Shown here piece by piece: positions 12,524-22,861 of a stretch of 64,000 nucleotides of DNA; the stretch's first letter is position 1, and each line of letters starts with the position of its first letter. The notes below the pieces were generated by a model. The model worked only from the letters and a program-made list of their open reading frames with translations. It had not been told where the DNA came from and did not search any database. The DNA is from Helianthus annuus. Lineage: Eukaryota > Streptophyta > Magnoliopsida > Asterales > Asteraceae. Location of the stretch: the NCBI RefSeq assembly GCF_002127325.2, contig NC_035449.2:84302026-84366025 (forward strand), written 5' to 3'. The position numbers and the translations under genes were made by a program.

Positions 12524-14125
12524 TAGCACTTTTAAAGTAATCACTCAAAACCGAATAGAACACGTACCCGCATAGGCTTGCAACTCAATCATTCTCCACC
12601 ATCAAACACAAATACTAAGCATATGTCAAAAGGTCTTTAAAGGGTTGTAATGGGGCTAGGCTAAGGGTGTGGAATAAGATGTTTGAAAGTGGCTAAGGTG
12701 ATGAAAATTCAATTTTTATCACAACAACTAATCTAAACCGACTAAATAAAAATCAACGACTACTAGGCAAAAGCGTTCGCCTTTTATTCAACAATTACCA
12801 TACATCTTTTTATGCTTTTCTCAATGATTTTTCTCTTGTTTTTCATGGCATTTTCTGATTTTTTTTACAAACCCACAACTTTACAAACAACTAAGCCTCA
12901 TCGAATTTCCATCACATGGGTTAAAACAAAGAGGTTTAACGGTCAAGGGCTAAATGGGGTGATGAAACGAAAGGTTTAGGCTCAAAGTTGGCGACTAGGG
13001 GATAAATTTCAGGTAAGGGTAAGCAAATGGTGTAAAAGGAAAAGGTTTACCTAATGCCTTAATCATTCTCGTGCTTATATTCGGTTTGTGGTCTCAAACG
13101 TATCAAAAGATGCAAGTTCTACAATACATGACTAATGGTCCACTCAAACAAAGAAATATGTGTATATATAATGCATACAGGTGGCTCAAAATCTCACGTA
13201 TAATGGTATGGAATATGATATACATGATTTGCAAGTTTCTTAGGCCGATTAATCCCAAATAACCACCCGCTAAATACCTGTCATGTTATTAACTCGAACT
13301 TGACCATGACAAAAGACCAAATGGGTTGTGTCATTCCTCGTTAACTTAGTTAATTGTGCTTTTTAGACCGCTTCAAACAAAGACATTTTGAAAAAATTTT
13401 GAAAATTTTCCCCCATCCCCACACTTGAGGTGAACATTGTCCTCAATGTGTAGTGTTTAAATGAACGGGTCAAAAATCGAAAAAACTTTTACTCCCCCAT
13501 CCAACGTTTTCCTCAATGTGTAAGAACTAGAGTTTTTAAAATGCACAAGGGATGTGACACGGCTAACTTCCCTAATAATTCACCCCGGAAAATAAAGTAC
13601 AAATTACATTCCACTTATTTGCTAACTAAAAATTAAAGGTAAAAAGAAACGTATGCACCTGGTTTTTCGCTAATTTCTCGTGTGCTCTTAATCTTTCAAA
13701 CAAAACGGTCGTCTCCCAAACATAATGTACCTACAAATCTTAACCCTTGTATAGAAGCATGTTTCTCACAACCATTAAAATTTGTTAGTTACCTAGTTCT
13801 ACCACTTTTATGAAAATATTACCAAACTATACGTTATTTCACTTTGATTGATGTGGAAAAAATGTACAATAACAACAAACCTAACTCACTTTCGTAGGAA
13901 TCACAATTGCATTTAGCGTATACAACAAGCCCTTTTAAACCTCCCGATAGCTCGGGAGGACGAGTAGGTCTCGTGAGGGTTATATAGGGAACACACCCAC
14001 AAAGTTCATTTAGTCCTAAAACGAAATAACAAAATTATACAACAACAACACAACACAACTAGACTACAGAGATAAACTAAAACGAATTGTGAAAGGAAAT
14101 ATACAACAACAATTAACTTACCACC
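12524..14125 (-). other. 3' non-coding region of the Athila-like element
   Basis: No gene is seen. Read on the minus strand, the stretch around 13405-13445 has the phrase CATTGAGGACAATG followed by AAGTGTGGGGATGGGGG. In Athila-type elements this occurs downstream of the coding region. A perfect 8-bp-arm hairpin lies at 13940-13959. The 3' LTR is expected at lower coordinates, beyond element A. Confidence 0.5.
13940..13959. repeat. Perfect short inverted repeat
   Basis: CCTCCCGATAGCTCGGGAGG has fully complementary 8-base arms around a TAGC loop. It lies in the 3' region of the Athila-like element about 165 bp after the protease stop codon. Confidence 0.8.
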
Positions 14126-14899
14126 TCATGGTGGTCGAATGGTGTGCTTGCCGCCCACGAACTCCTCAAAATCACCCACCGGTGATTCATACCATTTGTT
14201 GCCAAACGGTCCAAACTTCCTCACCTCCTCTTCCTTCTTCTTTTCTTGAGGTGACTTCTTCGCCTTCTTCTTCTTGACCGTCTTCTTCTTTGTTTCTCCA
14301 AACCTACCAACCATAGCACACACCATTTTGTTTGGATTCATGTCCTTTTTAGGACACTTATCCTCACCGAGTGGGTTAGCAAAATTTGGAAAAACATTTA
14401 AATTTAATTCCCGGTCCCCAAACTTCATGCTTACCGTTCCTGTTGCACAATTTATTATGGCATTAGTAGTTGCCAGGAACATCCTACCCAGTATGACTAT
14501 CGGTTGGGTGTCCTCAACATACCCAACATAGCCTACTACCAAAAAGTCAACTGGGTAGTAGCAATCATCCACCTTAACAATCACATCCTCCACCATCCCC
14601 CTTGGATGCGTGGGAGTCTAATCGGCCAATACCACGGGAGTATCAAACTTTTTCAATGGACCAAAATCATATTGGTCATAAAAACTCCCGGGCAAGATGC
14701 TCACACAAGCTCCAAGATCTTGGAGTGCTCTCTCAATTTTGAATGTTCCAATTTGAATTAGAATAAGAGGATCTCCTGGATCTTGAGCTTTTTGGGGAAG
14801 GGCACTCGATAAAACGACACTAACATGAGATATCAAATCAACCAGTTTGGGTAATTTGTTGTGTCGTTTTTTGTTGCTTAACTCCTTTAAGCATTCCAC
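14126..14899 (-). pseudogene. Retropepsin-like protease of the Athila-like element
   Basis: The minus strand encodes a retroviral-type aspartic protease domain. The active-site region reads ALQDLGACVSILPGSFYDQY, where DLGA replaces the usual D(T/S)G, as is common in Athila-group proteases. Further on is VILGRMFLATTNAIINC, the conserved ILGRxFLAT block. A TAG stop at 14615-14617 (a likely CAG to TAG change) splits the frame; both halves are in the same frame. After the protease comes a lysine-rich tail (KKKTVKKKKAKKSP), and the protein ends at HTIRPP. Nothing resembling RT follows, so the end looks natural rather than truncated. The domain would cleave Gag if made. Confidence 0.75.
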
Positions 14900-16821
14900 A
14901 AGAGTCGGAACCTTTTTAATGTCATCGAGTAACGGTAAATTAATTTTTGCTTGTTTAAAATTTTCCCATCCTCGTCCTTTGGTGGGTACCGTTCCTCCAC
15001 TTTCGATGCATTAATCGGTTTAAGTTGATTTAAAAAATTTTCACAAAAAATAATTTTTAGTTACATTTTTAGTTTTAGTATGTGAAATCATTTCTTGTTC
15101 ATTTTCGCTTTCCGGTTCATTACTTATATCTTCCACTACACCATCAACGAATTGTGGTGGTGGAATGCTTTGAACACTACAATTTTCATCATTTGGAAGA
15201 AGACTTACCGCGCTAATGTGTACATTCCTCACATTGTCCGTGCTTGAGCTTTGATGCTTCGGGTTCATTGTGGTGTCACTTGGAAGCTTCCCCATGCTTC
15301 CCCTCCTTTGAGCCACTTCTTCCGCAAGTTGGCCCACTTGCTTTGCCAATGCTTCATGCGATTTGTCCCGAATCTCATTCTCTTTGTTGGACTCTTGCAT
15401 CATTGAAAGCATTGTGTCCATCTTTGCATTCAAATCACTTCCACCCCCTTGATTGTTCGACCCACTTCCATTACAGCCTTGGTTGTTGTAATTCCTTTGG
15501 TACCCACTTTGGTAGTTGTTATCAGGACCTTGGTACCCTTGGTTACCGCTTTGGCGATTTTGGTGTGAAGACCCACCTTGATTTCCCGACGGAAAATTCG
15601 GGTTCATTTGGTTGGAAGCATTACCATACCTAAAGTTAGGATGGTTCCTCAACCCGGGGTGGTAAGTGTTGGAGTTCATATCGTATTGCCTCCGGCCTCC
15701 ATACACTTGATTCACATCCGCGGTGGCTTGACAATTCTCGGTCCGGTAACCGATGTCACCACATTCTTCACATACGCTATATTGTACTGCACCCACTTCT
15801 TTCTTCTTCATGCGGGCCAACTCCCGCTCCAACATTTCAATCCGATCCTTAGAACTACGGTATCACAGTCAGGCCAAGACCTTGAGGTGGGGTGCTTTTT
15901 GGCTCGATTGGCTGATTCTTTCGCCTTTGACCTCTTGCTCATCCTCTCGAGGAACTCCGAATCGTCGTCCTCGTGATTACTCAACAAGGTTCCATTACTA
16001 GTCGACTCAAGGTGGTTCCACGTCTCATCATCCAAACCCCTCACAAAACACTTGACCAATTCCCACTTTTCAATTTGGTGATGTGGGGATTTCCGAATCA
16101 ATTCCTTGTATCGGCTAAATGCTTCATGTAACGGTTCCCCCGAGAGTTGGCGAAAATACCGAATTTCATCTCTAGCATCGTCGGTCTTCGCCATTGAATA
16201 ATACTCATCCAGAAAAACTTGTTCCATTTCAGCCCATGTACGAATACTACCCGCCGGAAGTGTGAGAAACCACTGTTTTTCCTTGTCTTTCAATGAAAAC
16301 TGAAACGACCGAAGCTTCACCTCTTCCAATGCAAAATCATGTCCTCCAATCGTACTACATATGGCAGAAAACTCCGCCAAATGGGTATACAGCTCATCGT
16401 TAGTCCTCCCATTGCAGTGGGGGAGGATGTTGATGTAATGGGGTTTAAAATCAAACATTCGTCTTTCACACACAATCGGTGAATCATTGTCGGTAACCAC
16501 CGGTCTAAAAGGGTCATCAACGCCCCTCGGAGGTTGTTAACAACGACGAGGATAATCAACTTCTTGATCAATTGGTCTTCGGTTATCTCTTCGATTACCC
16601 CCTCGATTCGCACCTTGGTTTCCACCTTGATTACCTCCTCCCACAAAATGAGGAATCCGGTTATGATTCACATTGTTGTTATTATTGTAATACCCATCAC
16701 TCCGGTTCCTTAGATTGTTGTTTCGTGGGTTTCAGTTGTTTCCGTAACCGTCATTTCTCATATTCCCATAACCATAGTTGTCGTTCGCCACAAAGTTGGC
16801 AATTTTTATAGCCAAACTCAT
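14900..16821 (-). pseudogene. gag of the Athila-like element, main part
   Basis: The segment near 16500-15860 encodes a Retrotrans_gag-type capsid domain. Typical phrases are FPFALKDKEKxW-like SLKDKEKQWFLTLPAGSIRT, EMEQVFLDEYY and ETWNHLES. A frameshift near 15850-15870 leads into a glycine-, asparagine- and glutamine-rich region. A zinc knuckle there reads CEECGDIGYRTENC: the expected His is Tyr, which probably disables it. A long linker to the protease follows. Stops also break the N-terminal part (16560-16800), which is rich in Asn and Gly. Element B begins at 16822 and separates this part from the gag N-terminus at 30877-31384. Confidence 0.75.
16817..16821. other. Target-site duplication of element B, left copy
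   Basis: CTCAT precedes element B and CTCAC (30872-30876) follows it: a 5-bp duplication with one later substitution. Confidence 0.7.
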
Positions 16822-17709
16822 TGTGACAACCCTCGCAAAACCAGGTATCCGTACGATTTAATTAATAATTAATTACTGCTTGATTACTGTGCTTAACTGA
16901 AATTGCTGATGAACTGCTACTTGATTTCTGATACTTGTATATTCTTTCATCATACTCTATTTGCTGTCACTACATTATTTACATGCTGAACTCTAGTGAC
17001 AAACATGATGCACAAAAGCACAGTAGCACTATGAACGGATAACCTATTGAACATGCTGACAAAGCCAGCATCAGGCAGATACTACCTCTATGGCCTGTAT
17101 GAGCCAGAAATATATTACTACACCCACAGTGAGTGTAGGGATACAAGGGTTGTAGAACTGCGTCTCTAGGAATAAGTTACAATGACTGGATGTGCCTAAA
17201 ACATACACTGAGCACAAAACACAGCACTTTAATTAACATTTCAGCTTCTGGCTAGCTAATAAAGTGCCAAAACATGAGAAAAATATTACTAGACACTTTC
17301 CAAAGTGTCAGGACTAAGTTGTGTCACTAAAAATGGTATTTACGACACTTAAAAGCTTTATTAAGCGCTTTAACGGATTACTATCCAACCGAACAACCGG
17401 ACTATACCCGGAACATAAAAATATTGACATTAACATAATTGATCTTTTTTCTGAGCCAGTTAGGGTCCCCGAACACCCTAACACCCGCGTTAAAACACAT
17501 CACATAACTAACTAAGTTAATCCCTAAACTTAACCTAGTTAACCTAACTAAACATCAACTAATAGTTAGAATTGGACTAGCTTACCCCCCCCCCCTTGGG
17601 CCGATCGGTCACTTTGTGACCCACACTTGTACAATCTTTGATTATTTTATACAATTATGTTTAATATCTAGGGAACATTAAAACCAATGGATCATAATCC
17701 CTAAATTGT

Positions 17710-17717
17710 CTATAAGA
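17710..17717 (+). promoter_or_regulatory. Candidate TATA box of element B
   Basis: CTATAAGA lies about 260 nt before the putative 5' splice site at 17974, within the LTR. It is the best TATA-like match upstream of it. The start site would then fall near 17740. Confidence 0.45.
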
Positions 17718-17973
17718 ACAAGTTAGTGCACAAGGGAACTTTCACTTCACAACAACACACAAAAACTACTCTCTCTCCCCTCTACATACTTCGGCCGAAC
17801 ACCCCTCTCAATCCATCCACATTTTCGAGTTTGATCATCCCCATTCCAAGGTTATACAAGCTTCAAGGATCACGCATATGGAGTCTTGGAGCAAACGGAA
17901 GACGAAGGACCTCTCTACCTAGCTTTTATCCACGCATTTTTCGCATAGATTCTTCCCTTGCCTCGAGCTAGAG

Positions 17974-19924
17974 GTATAATGCTTAAAACACTCTCTCGAA
18001 CTATTCTAAAGTGGTTAATATGTTATGTAACGGTTAAAATTCGGAAACTTGCAATTTGAAGCACAAAAGTCTACTAAAAACATGAATAATGTTGGTTAAA
18101 AGATCACTAGTTGTGTAAATGTTGTAGTATTGATTTTGTGTGGTTATCTAGACCCGATCTATGTTGTGGTAGCTCGGATCATCATTTAACCCGGTTTGGT
18201 TAAGGTCATGGATCTTGACATAAGCTTGTTTCGAATGGTACAAGGGTTAAAAGGTGAAACTCTACCACACGCGAAACATGAACTTGTGTAAAAATGTTTT
18301 ACTTGTAAAATAGTGTTTAAAACTAGCAGATCTACGTATCTGCAAGTGGTATTTTCAAAGGACCGAGTGTCAAGAAAAATCATGTTTTCTAAAAATAGAT
18401 CTTACACTTACAAGCATGATTTTTATAAACCACAAGTGTGTAAACACTTGTGAAATGAAAAGTTTCGACAAAATAACAATCTTTGTAAAAGACGACGAGA
18501 AGTTGTAAAGATGGATTTACTCTAAAAACGAGGTTTTTACGAGATCAAATTACTTTATACAAAGATCCACAAAATATAATGGGATTTACACTATAGTTTC
18601 AGAAAAACTACAAGTTCATGTAATTATGCGATTTACATACTTGTCGACTAGTTGTTGTGTCGGAAATTGTTTGATTGAATAAAGAAGTTGTGAAATTGAT
18701 TTAGTAAAAGAAAATGATACGCTTGAAAGCGTGGCCACCTCCAGTTACAGAGGAAACTCTGGCGAAATTTTTCTAAAAACCTAACACTTAGAATTATTTA
18801 TTTACACTACAAGTGTTAGGATTATTTTTGACATGTTTTCAAAATATATTTCGCCACGACTTTATTTACAAATATTCGGAGGTGGGATTTTCACAAAAAT
18901 TAAACGCGACAAATATATATTTGGTAGATATATATTTTCACAACATTGTTTATGATTATTTTGTGAAAATTCATAAATATTATTTTTAGAGTAAAAATAA
19001 TATTTACGAACTTTAACGAATCCAAAATAATACGAAAGCTTACACGATAACTATATAAGTTACACTGGTAATTATTACCACTTGATCGATAAAACGTAAC
19101 TTACACATTATGCGGAAATATTTACGAACGCGCATTTTATCAACGTATTATTTTTGGGGAATATTATGTGAAATGAAAATATAATATTTTTGAGAAAAAT
19201 ATTTATATTTTGGAATTAGAAATAAATATATATTAAGTGAGACTTGATGATATAATTTGAATGCACATGTATTAAATCCCCCATCCTTGGGAAGGAGATT
19301 AACTACCAAGTATATACGAAAAGTAAACACGGAATAGTTGTCTAACTATTTCCCAAAAACTCAAACTATAAAGCTAAGGCACGACCGTCCGTCTAATAGA
19401 TTTAGCACATGTAGGTCGTTGCACAGCTGCCCGATTTGGAGTACTTGGTAGAGACGCACCGACTGTGAGTTCATGTCCCCCTTTTCTCTTAACTGTTTTC
19501 GGTTTTCTAAACTGCGGGGGTGAAATACATGTTACTATGATTACGAGTACTTTTTACATGGTATGGTTAGCGTAAGGAGGGTTACTACTTAGATCATGTG
19601 AGTGGGTAGGCGGGAGCTGGAGGCCATTAATCCTCATTGTAGGACCGAGGGACGTAAGCGGTAGATCTATCTGGGTGTAGCGAGCCCAACCCCAGGTCCA
19701 GCATAACGGATCTCGGGGTGACTTTGTGCCCCGACGCAAAATCGCAAGGGTTGAGTCTTCCTACTTGCACTTCACAGATATCAATGGCCTTGCAAACCAT
19801 TGGTGATCTCTTTTTCCTTATTTGCTACATACCAGGATTTTGATAACTACAAAGGTTTATTTACTCACTTTCGCATGAACTTGCTCATCATTATTGTTGA
19901 TTTTTCAACTTACATGTATTTCAG
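17974..19924 (+). other. Putative leader intron in the 5' LTR of element B
   Basis: CTAGAG|GTATAAT at 17974 resembles a plant 5' splice site. ACATGTATTTCAG|GG at 19924 is a strong 3' splice site after a T-rich stretch, 313 nt before the LTR end. The spacing of the acceptor matches the other LTR families here. A second possible donor (CCAAG|GTTATAC) lies near 17851. Splicing is inferred only. Confidence 0.4.
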
Positions 19925-20240
19925 GGAATTAAAGATCTGGCACGGTATGGCACATTTTCCCGCTGCACTAGTTTCCGAGGTCTTCCGGGGTTTAGGGAAT
20001 GTGACTCTTTCCTGGACAAGTCACAGTCTTTAAACCATATTTATGTTTTGTTTGTTTGTTGAACAATGTTTTGGTTATTAGGGTGTTTTCCCGTTAAGAC
20101 AATGGTATTGTATTTGATTTTAAAACTTAATGGATGATCTTGCATGTTTTTAATTCATATAGCTTTGTTATGATTAAGCTATGGTATTAAGAAGTCACAC
20201 CAAATTAACCACGCTTCCGCAAAGCCAGGGTGTGACAGCT

Positions 20241-20252
20241 TGGTATCAGAGC
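20241..20252 (+). other. Primer-binding site of element B (tRNA-Met type)
   Basis: TGGTATCAGAGC begins four bases after the LTR end. Confidence 0.93.
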
Positions 20253-20398
20253 TCTGATCATAGCGAACTAGGATTCTTTCTCGAGTCTAGACTATGATCA
20301 CTAGGGCTCTCACGAAAACATTTTTACTGCATACCACATAAGTCCAGATCCAAAACATTTTTACAAACACATGTTGAGCACATTTTATTATTTTTAGG

Positions 20399-20720
20399 CT
20401 CAGTCTTGGAGGCTGAGGCTCGGTCTTTGGAGGCCGAGGCTCGATCTTAGAGATCGAGGTAGATGTTTATTGTTTTAGGCTCAGTCTTGGAGGCTGAGGC
20501 TCGGTCTTGGAGGCCGAGGCTCGATCTTAGAGATCGAGGTAGATGGCTAGTGAGACTAGGAAGAGTAGGCTCAGTCATGAAGGCTGAGGCTCGGTCATGG
20601 AGGCCGAGGCTCGATCTAGGAGGTCGAGGTGGATGATAGAGCAGTCTTAGAGACTGGGAAGAATTTGGCTAGTGGGACTAGGAATGTCAGTCTAGGAGAC
20701 TGGGAGGCTAGTGGGACTAG
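20399..20720 (+). repeat. Array of 14 short hairpins in the leader of element B
   Basis: The array lies between the primer site and the extra ORF. Eight arms-and-loop units of 19-20 nt cycle through three stem types: CTCAGTC/GGCTGAG, CTCGGTC/GGCCGAG and CTCGATC/GATCGAG. They sit at 20399, 20419, 20440, 20480, 20500, 20520, 20570 and 20590; a ninth of the third type, with a GGTCGAG right arm, is at 20610. Shorter units follow the same rule: CTAGT/ACTAG at 20547, 20669 and 20708, and CAGTC/GACTG at 20642 and 20688. When the left arm changes, the right arm changes to match. The stretch contains stops in all frames, so it is not coding. Confidence 0.85.
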
Positions 20721-20812
20721 GAGGATTATGTGATTTCCTACTTGGTGACTTATGTGATTACTTGATTGTATGATTGATTATTTGTGCATATTTGTGTTTA
20801 TGTTACAGACTC

Positions 20813-22414
20813 ATGGACTCGCCCGGTACCGGCGATTCGGACACCACCGGACCCATACCTGTAGTATCTAATGACCTCCCATCCTCAGAGCACGAGGTGC
20901 ACACTTCTGACTACACCAGCACTGACGAGGACGATTTTTAGCCCTTCGCACTACCTGAGGGTGCTGATGAGCCTGCAGATGGCCCTCCCGCTGAGTACCT
21001 ACCGTTAGTAGAGATTCCGGCTCCTATACCCTTAGCCGTTTATCCAGCGTATGATTTACTTCTTGACGCCGAGGCTGACGGCGATATTGACCTGTATGAT
21101 GATGATCCCATAGAGGATGATGATCTTCTCGAGGATGAGATCCAGGACGCGGCCCTTCTTCCTGCTGGCGATCTTCTGATGATCGCTGATGCTCCCGCCG
21201 AGGATTCGCCTGCGCATTCTCTGGTCCCAGACTCCTTTGAGTCTGTGGCATCCGCACCTTCCCACCCTTTGAGCGCACAGCACTTTTCGCATGGTTCAGA
21301 CCCCGACCAGGCATCCTCTGTTGCTCCTATTCCCAGCTTTGCGTTTGACCATGATGACATAGAGGATTCTGATCCTATCTTTCCTCCGGGATTCGACCCG
21401 GATCATGATATAGAGTTCATACCGATGGATCAGCCCATGGAGGATCCAGCTGACCCAGTCGATCCTATTGACCCCGAGTTCGATTTCGAGATGGCTTTTG
21501 ATGACCCTGAGCCTGCCTTGGCTCCTGAGCAGGCAGTTGCTCTAGACCCTATGCCTGAGCATGACCCCATACATGCTGGCATCCCTGTTGAGCCTGTTCT
21601 AGCTGACCCGCCTGTCGATGATCATCTGGAGGGTGATCATGTTATTACTGCCGACCCTGTTGTTCCCCCACCTGTTGTTGATATACCCGTTGACCATCCT
21701 GTCGATCACATTGCACCCGTTCACCCTATTGTTGCTCCCCCACCTGATCCCCTTCCACTAGAGCCCGAGCATGCACTGTTCGCGGCACACATGGATCCAC
21801 CGGACGAGCACGCACAGCACGGGTGGATTCCTGCTGATGAGGATGTTCCACCTATTCCCCCACACCACACTGATACACGACATGTTGATTTCTCTTTTCA
21901 GGTTCCTCAGTTTGTACCTCCAGCGAGACCTGGAGAGGGTTTGTCGGCCCATCCCTTTGGGCATATACCGACATCTGTTCCTATTTTGTCACAGTTTCCA
22001 CCTGTTGTACCCCCTGTCTCTCCTTTTCACGTGGCACCTTTTGATCCCACCAGTACGCCATTCCTTTGGCCGTCATCGCCTGTCATGCCACCTACTGATC
22101 CTTACCATCCATTCCATGTGGGACACACTATAGAGGACGTTTTGATGTCTTTCGTTTTTCAGCATGAGTCACACACGCAGCGTATCCAGGAGCTTGAGAG
22201 AGCTCAGTTGCCACCATGTTCATGCCATGGTCAGACACACTCTCCTTTGCAGCCTTATCGACCTGTACCCCCAGATTATGCTGCACGCCTCTTTGCTTTA
22301 GAGCAGCAGGTCGCTTCTTTCATCCGTACTCAGAGAGCCATGGAGGAGGACTGGCTCCAGTTACGTCGTTTGTTTTACACTCACTTTCCCCCTCCTCCAC
22401 CGCCATCTGTATAG
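20813..22414 (+). pseudogene. Extra ORF upstream of gag, element B: acidic, proline-rich protein with one stop
   Basis: From ATG 20813 (MDSPGTGDSD) a frame runs to 22414, broken only by TAG at 20939-20941. The uninterrupted part from ATG 21179 has 411 codons, and the same frame is open between the stop and that ATG, so one C-to-T change (CAG to TAG) is the likely cause. The predicted protein is strongly acidic, dominated by Asp, Pro, His and Glu (for example DPADPVDPIDPEFDFE). It has no zinc finger, protease or capsid motif. Near the C-terminus is a helix-like segment (DYAARLFALEQQVASFIRTQ) followed by polyproline (PPPPPPSV). I do not recognise a family. A similar acidic proline-rich ORF sits in the same place in element D. 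Function is unknown; a Gag-accessory or RNA-handling role would be a guess. Confidence 0.75.
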
Positions 22415-22861
22415 AGCTCATCAGTACTGTTTGGGTAGACGTTGGTGAGAGGACCGCGATTGCTTTTGACTGCACAGCCTTTTTGGAGACTACATGATTC
22501 TGACTTTTGTTGACATATATTTGATGTATTTGATGTATTTGACACTGACTTGATATAGTTTTTGGACAGGGGTGATGTAGCCCCTAGTTGATGGATGATT
22601 GTATGACACAGTGATGTACTGATACACTTACTACGTGGTCTCGATATATAGCAATCGCAGTATTCTCATCATATTTGATTCGCTTGATTGCTTATTTATA
22701 TTTCTATGACATGGGATGTTATGTGTATAATATTTGTGACATGGGATGTTGTGTGATTGGTATTTGTGATATATTGATAACATGAGATGTTATGTGCTAT
22801 TACTATTACTATATACGTACGCTTTACTATGGCTTGACCAACGTAAACACATCTTTAGAAG
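22415..22861 (+). other. Spacer between extra ORF and gag, element B
   Basis: No gene is seen. Two 30-bp tandem units starting GACATGGGATGTT lie at 22708-22767, with a third, diverged unit to about 22797. Confidence 0.7.

Larger units (their letters stand above)
16822..20237 (+). repeat. 5' LTR of element B
   Basis: It is repeated at 27461-30871. It contains a run of 11 C at 17585-17595; the other LTR has 13 C. No convincing coding frame exists. A frame at 17726-17971 is open in both copies but has no ATG at its start. Confidence 0.95.

Noticed and set aside
15244..15633. 129-codon plus-strand frame (and neighbours at 15578-15976)
   Set aside because: Antisense shadow of the Athila-like gag.
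17726..17971. 81-codon frame present in both LTRs of element B (also 28364-28609)
   Set aside because: It starts without ATG and is conserved only because LTRs are duplicates; it overlaps the putative leader exon.
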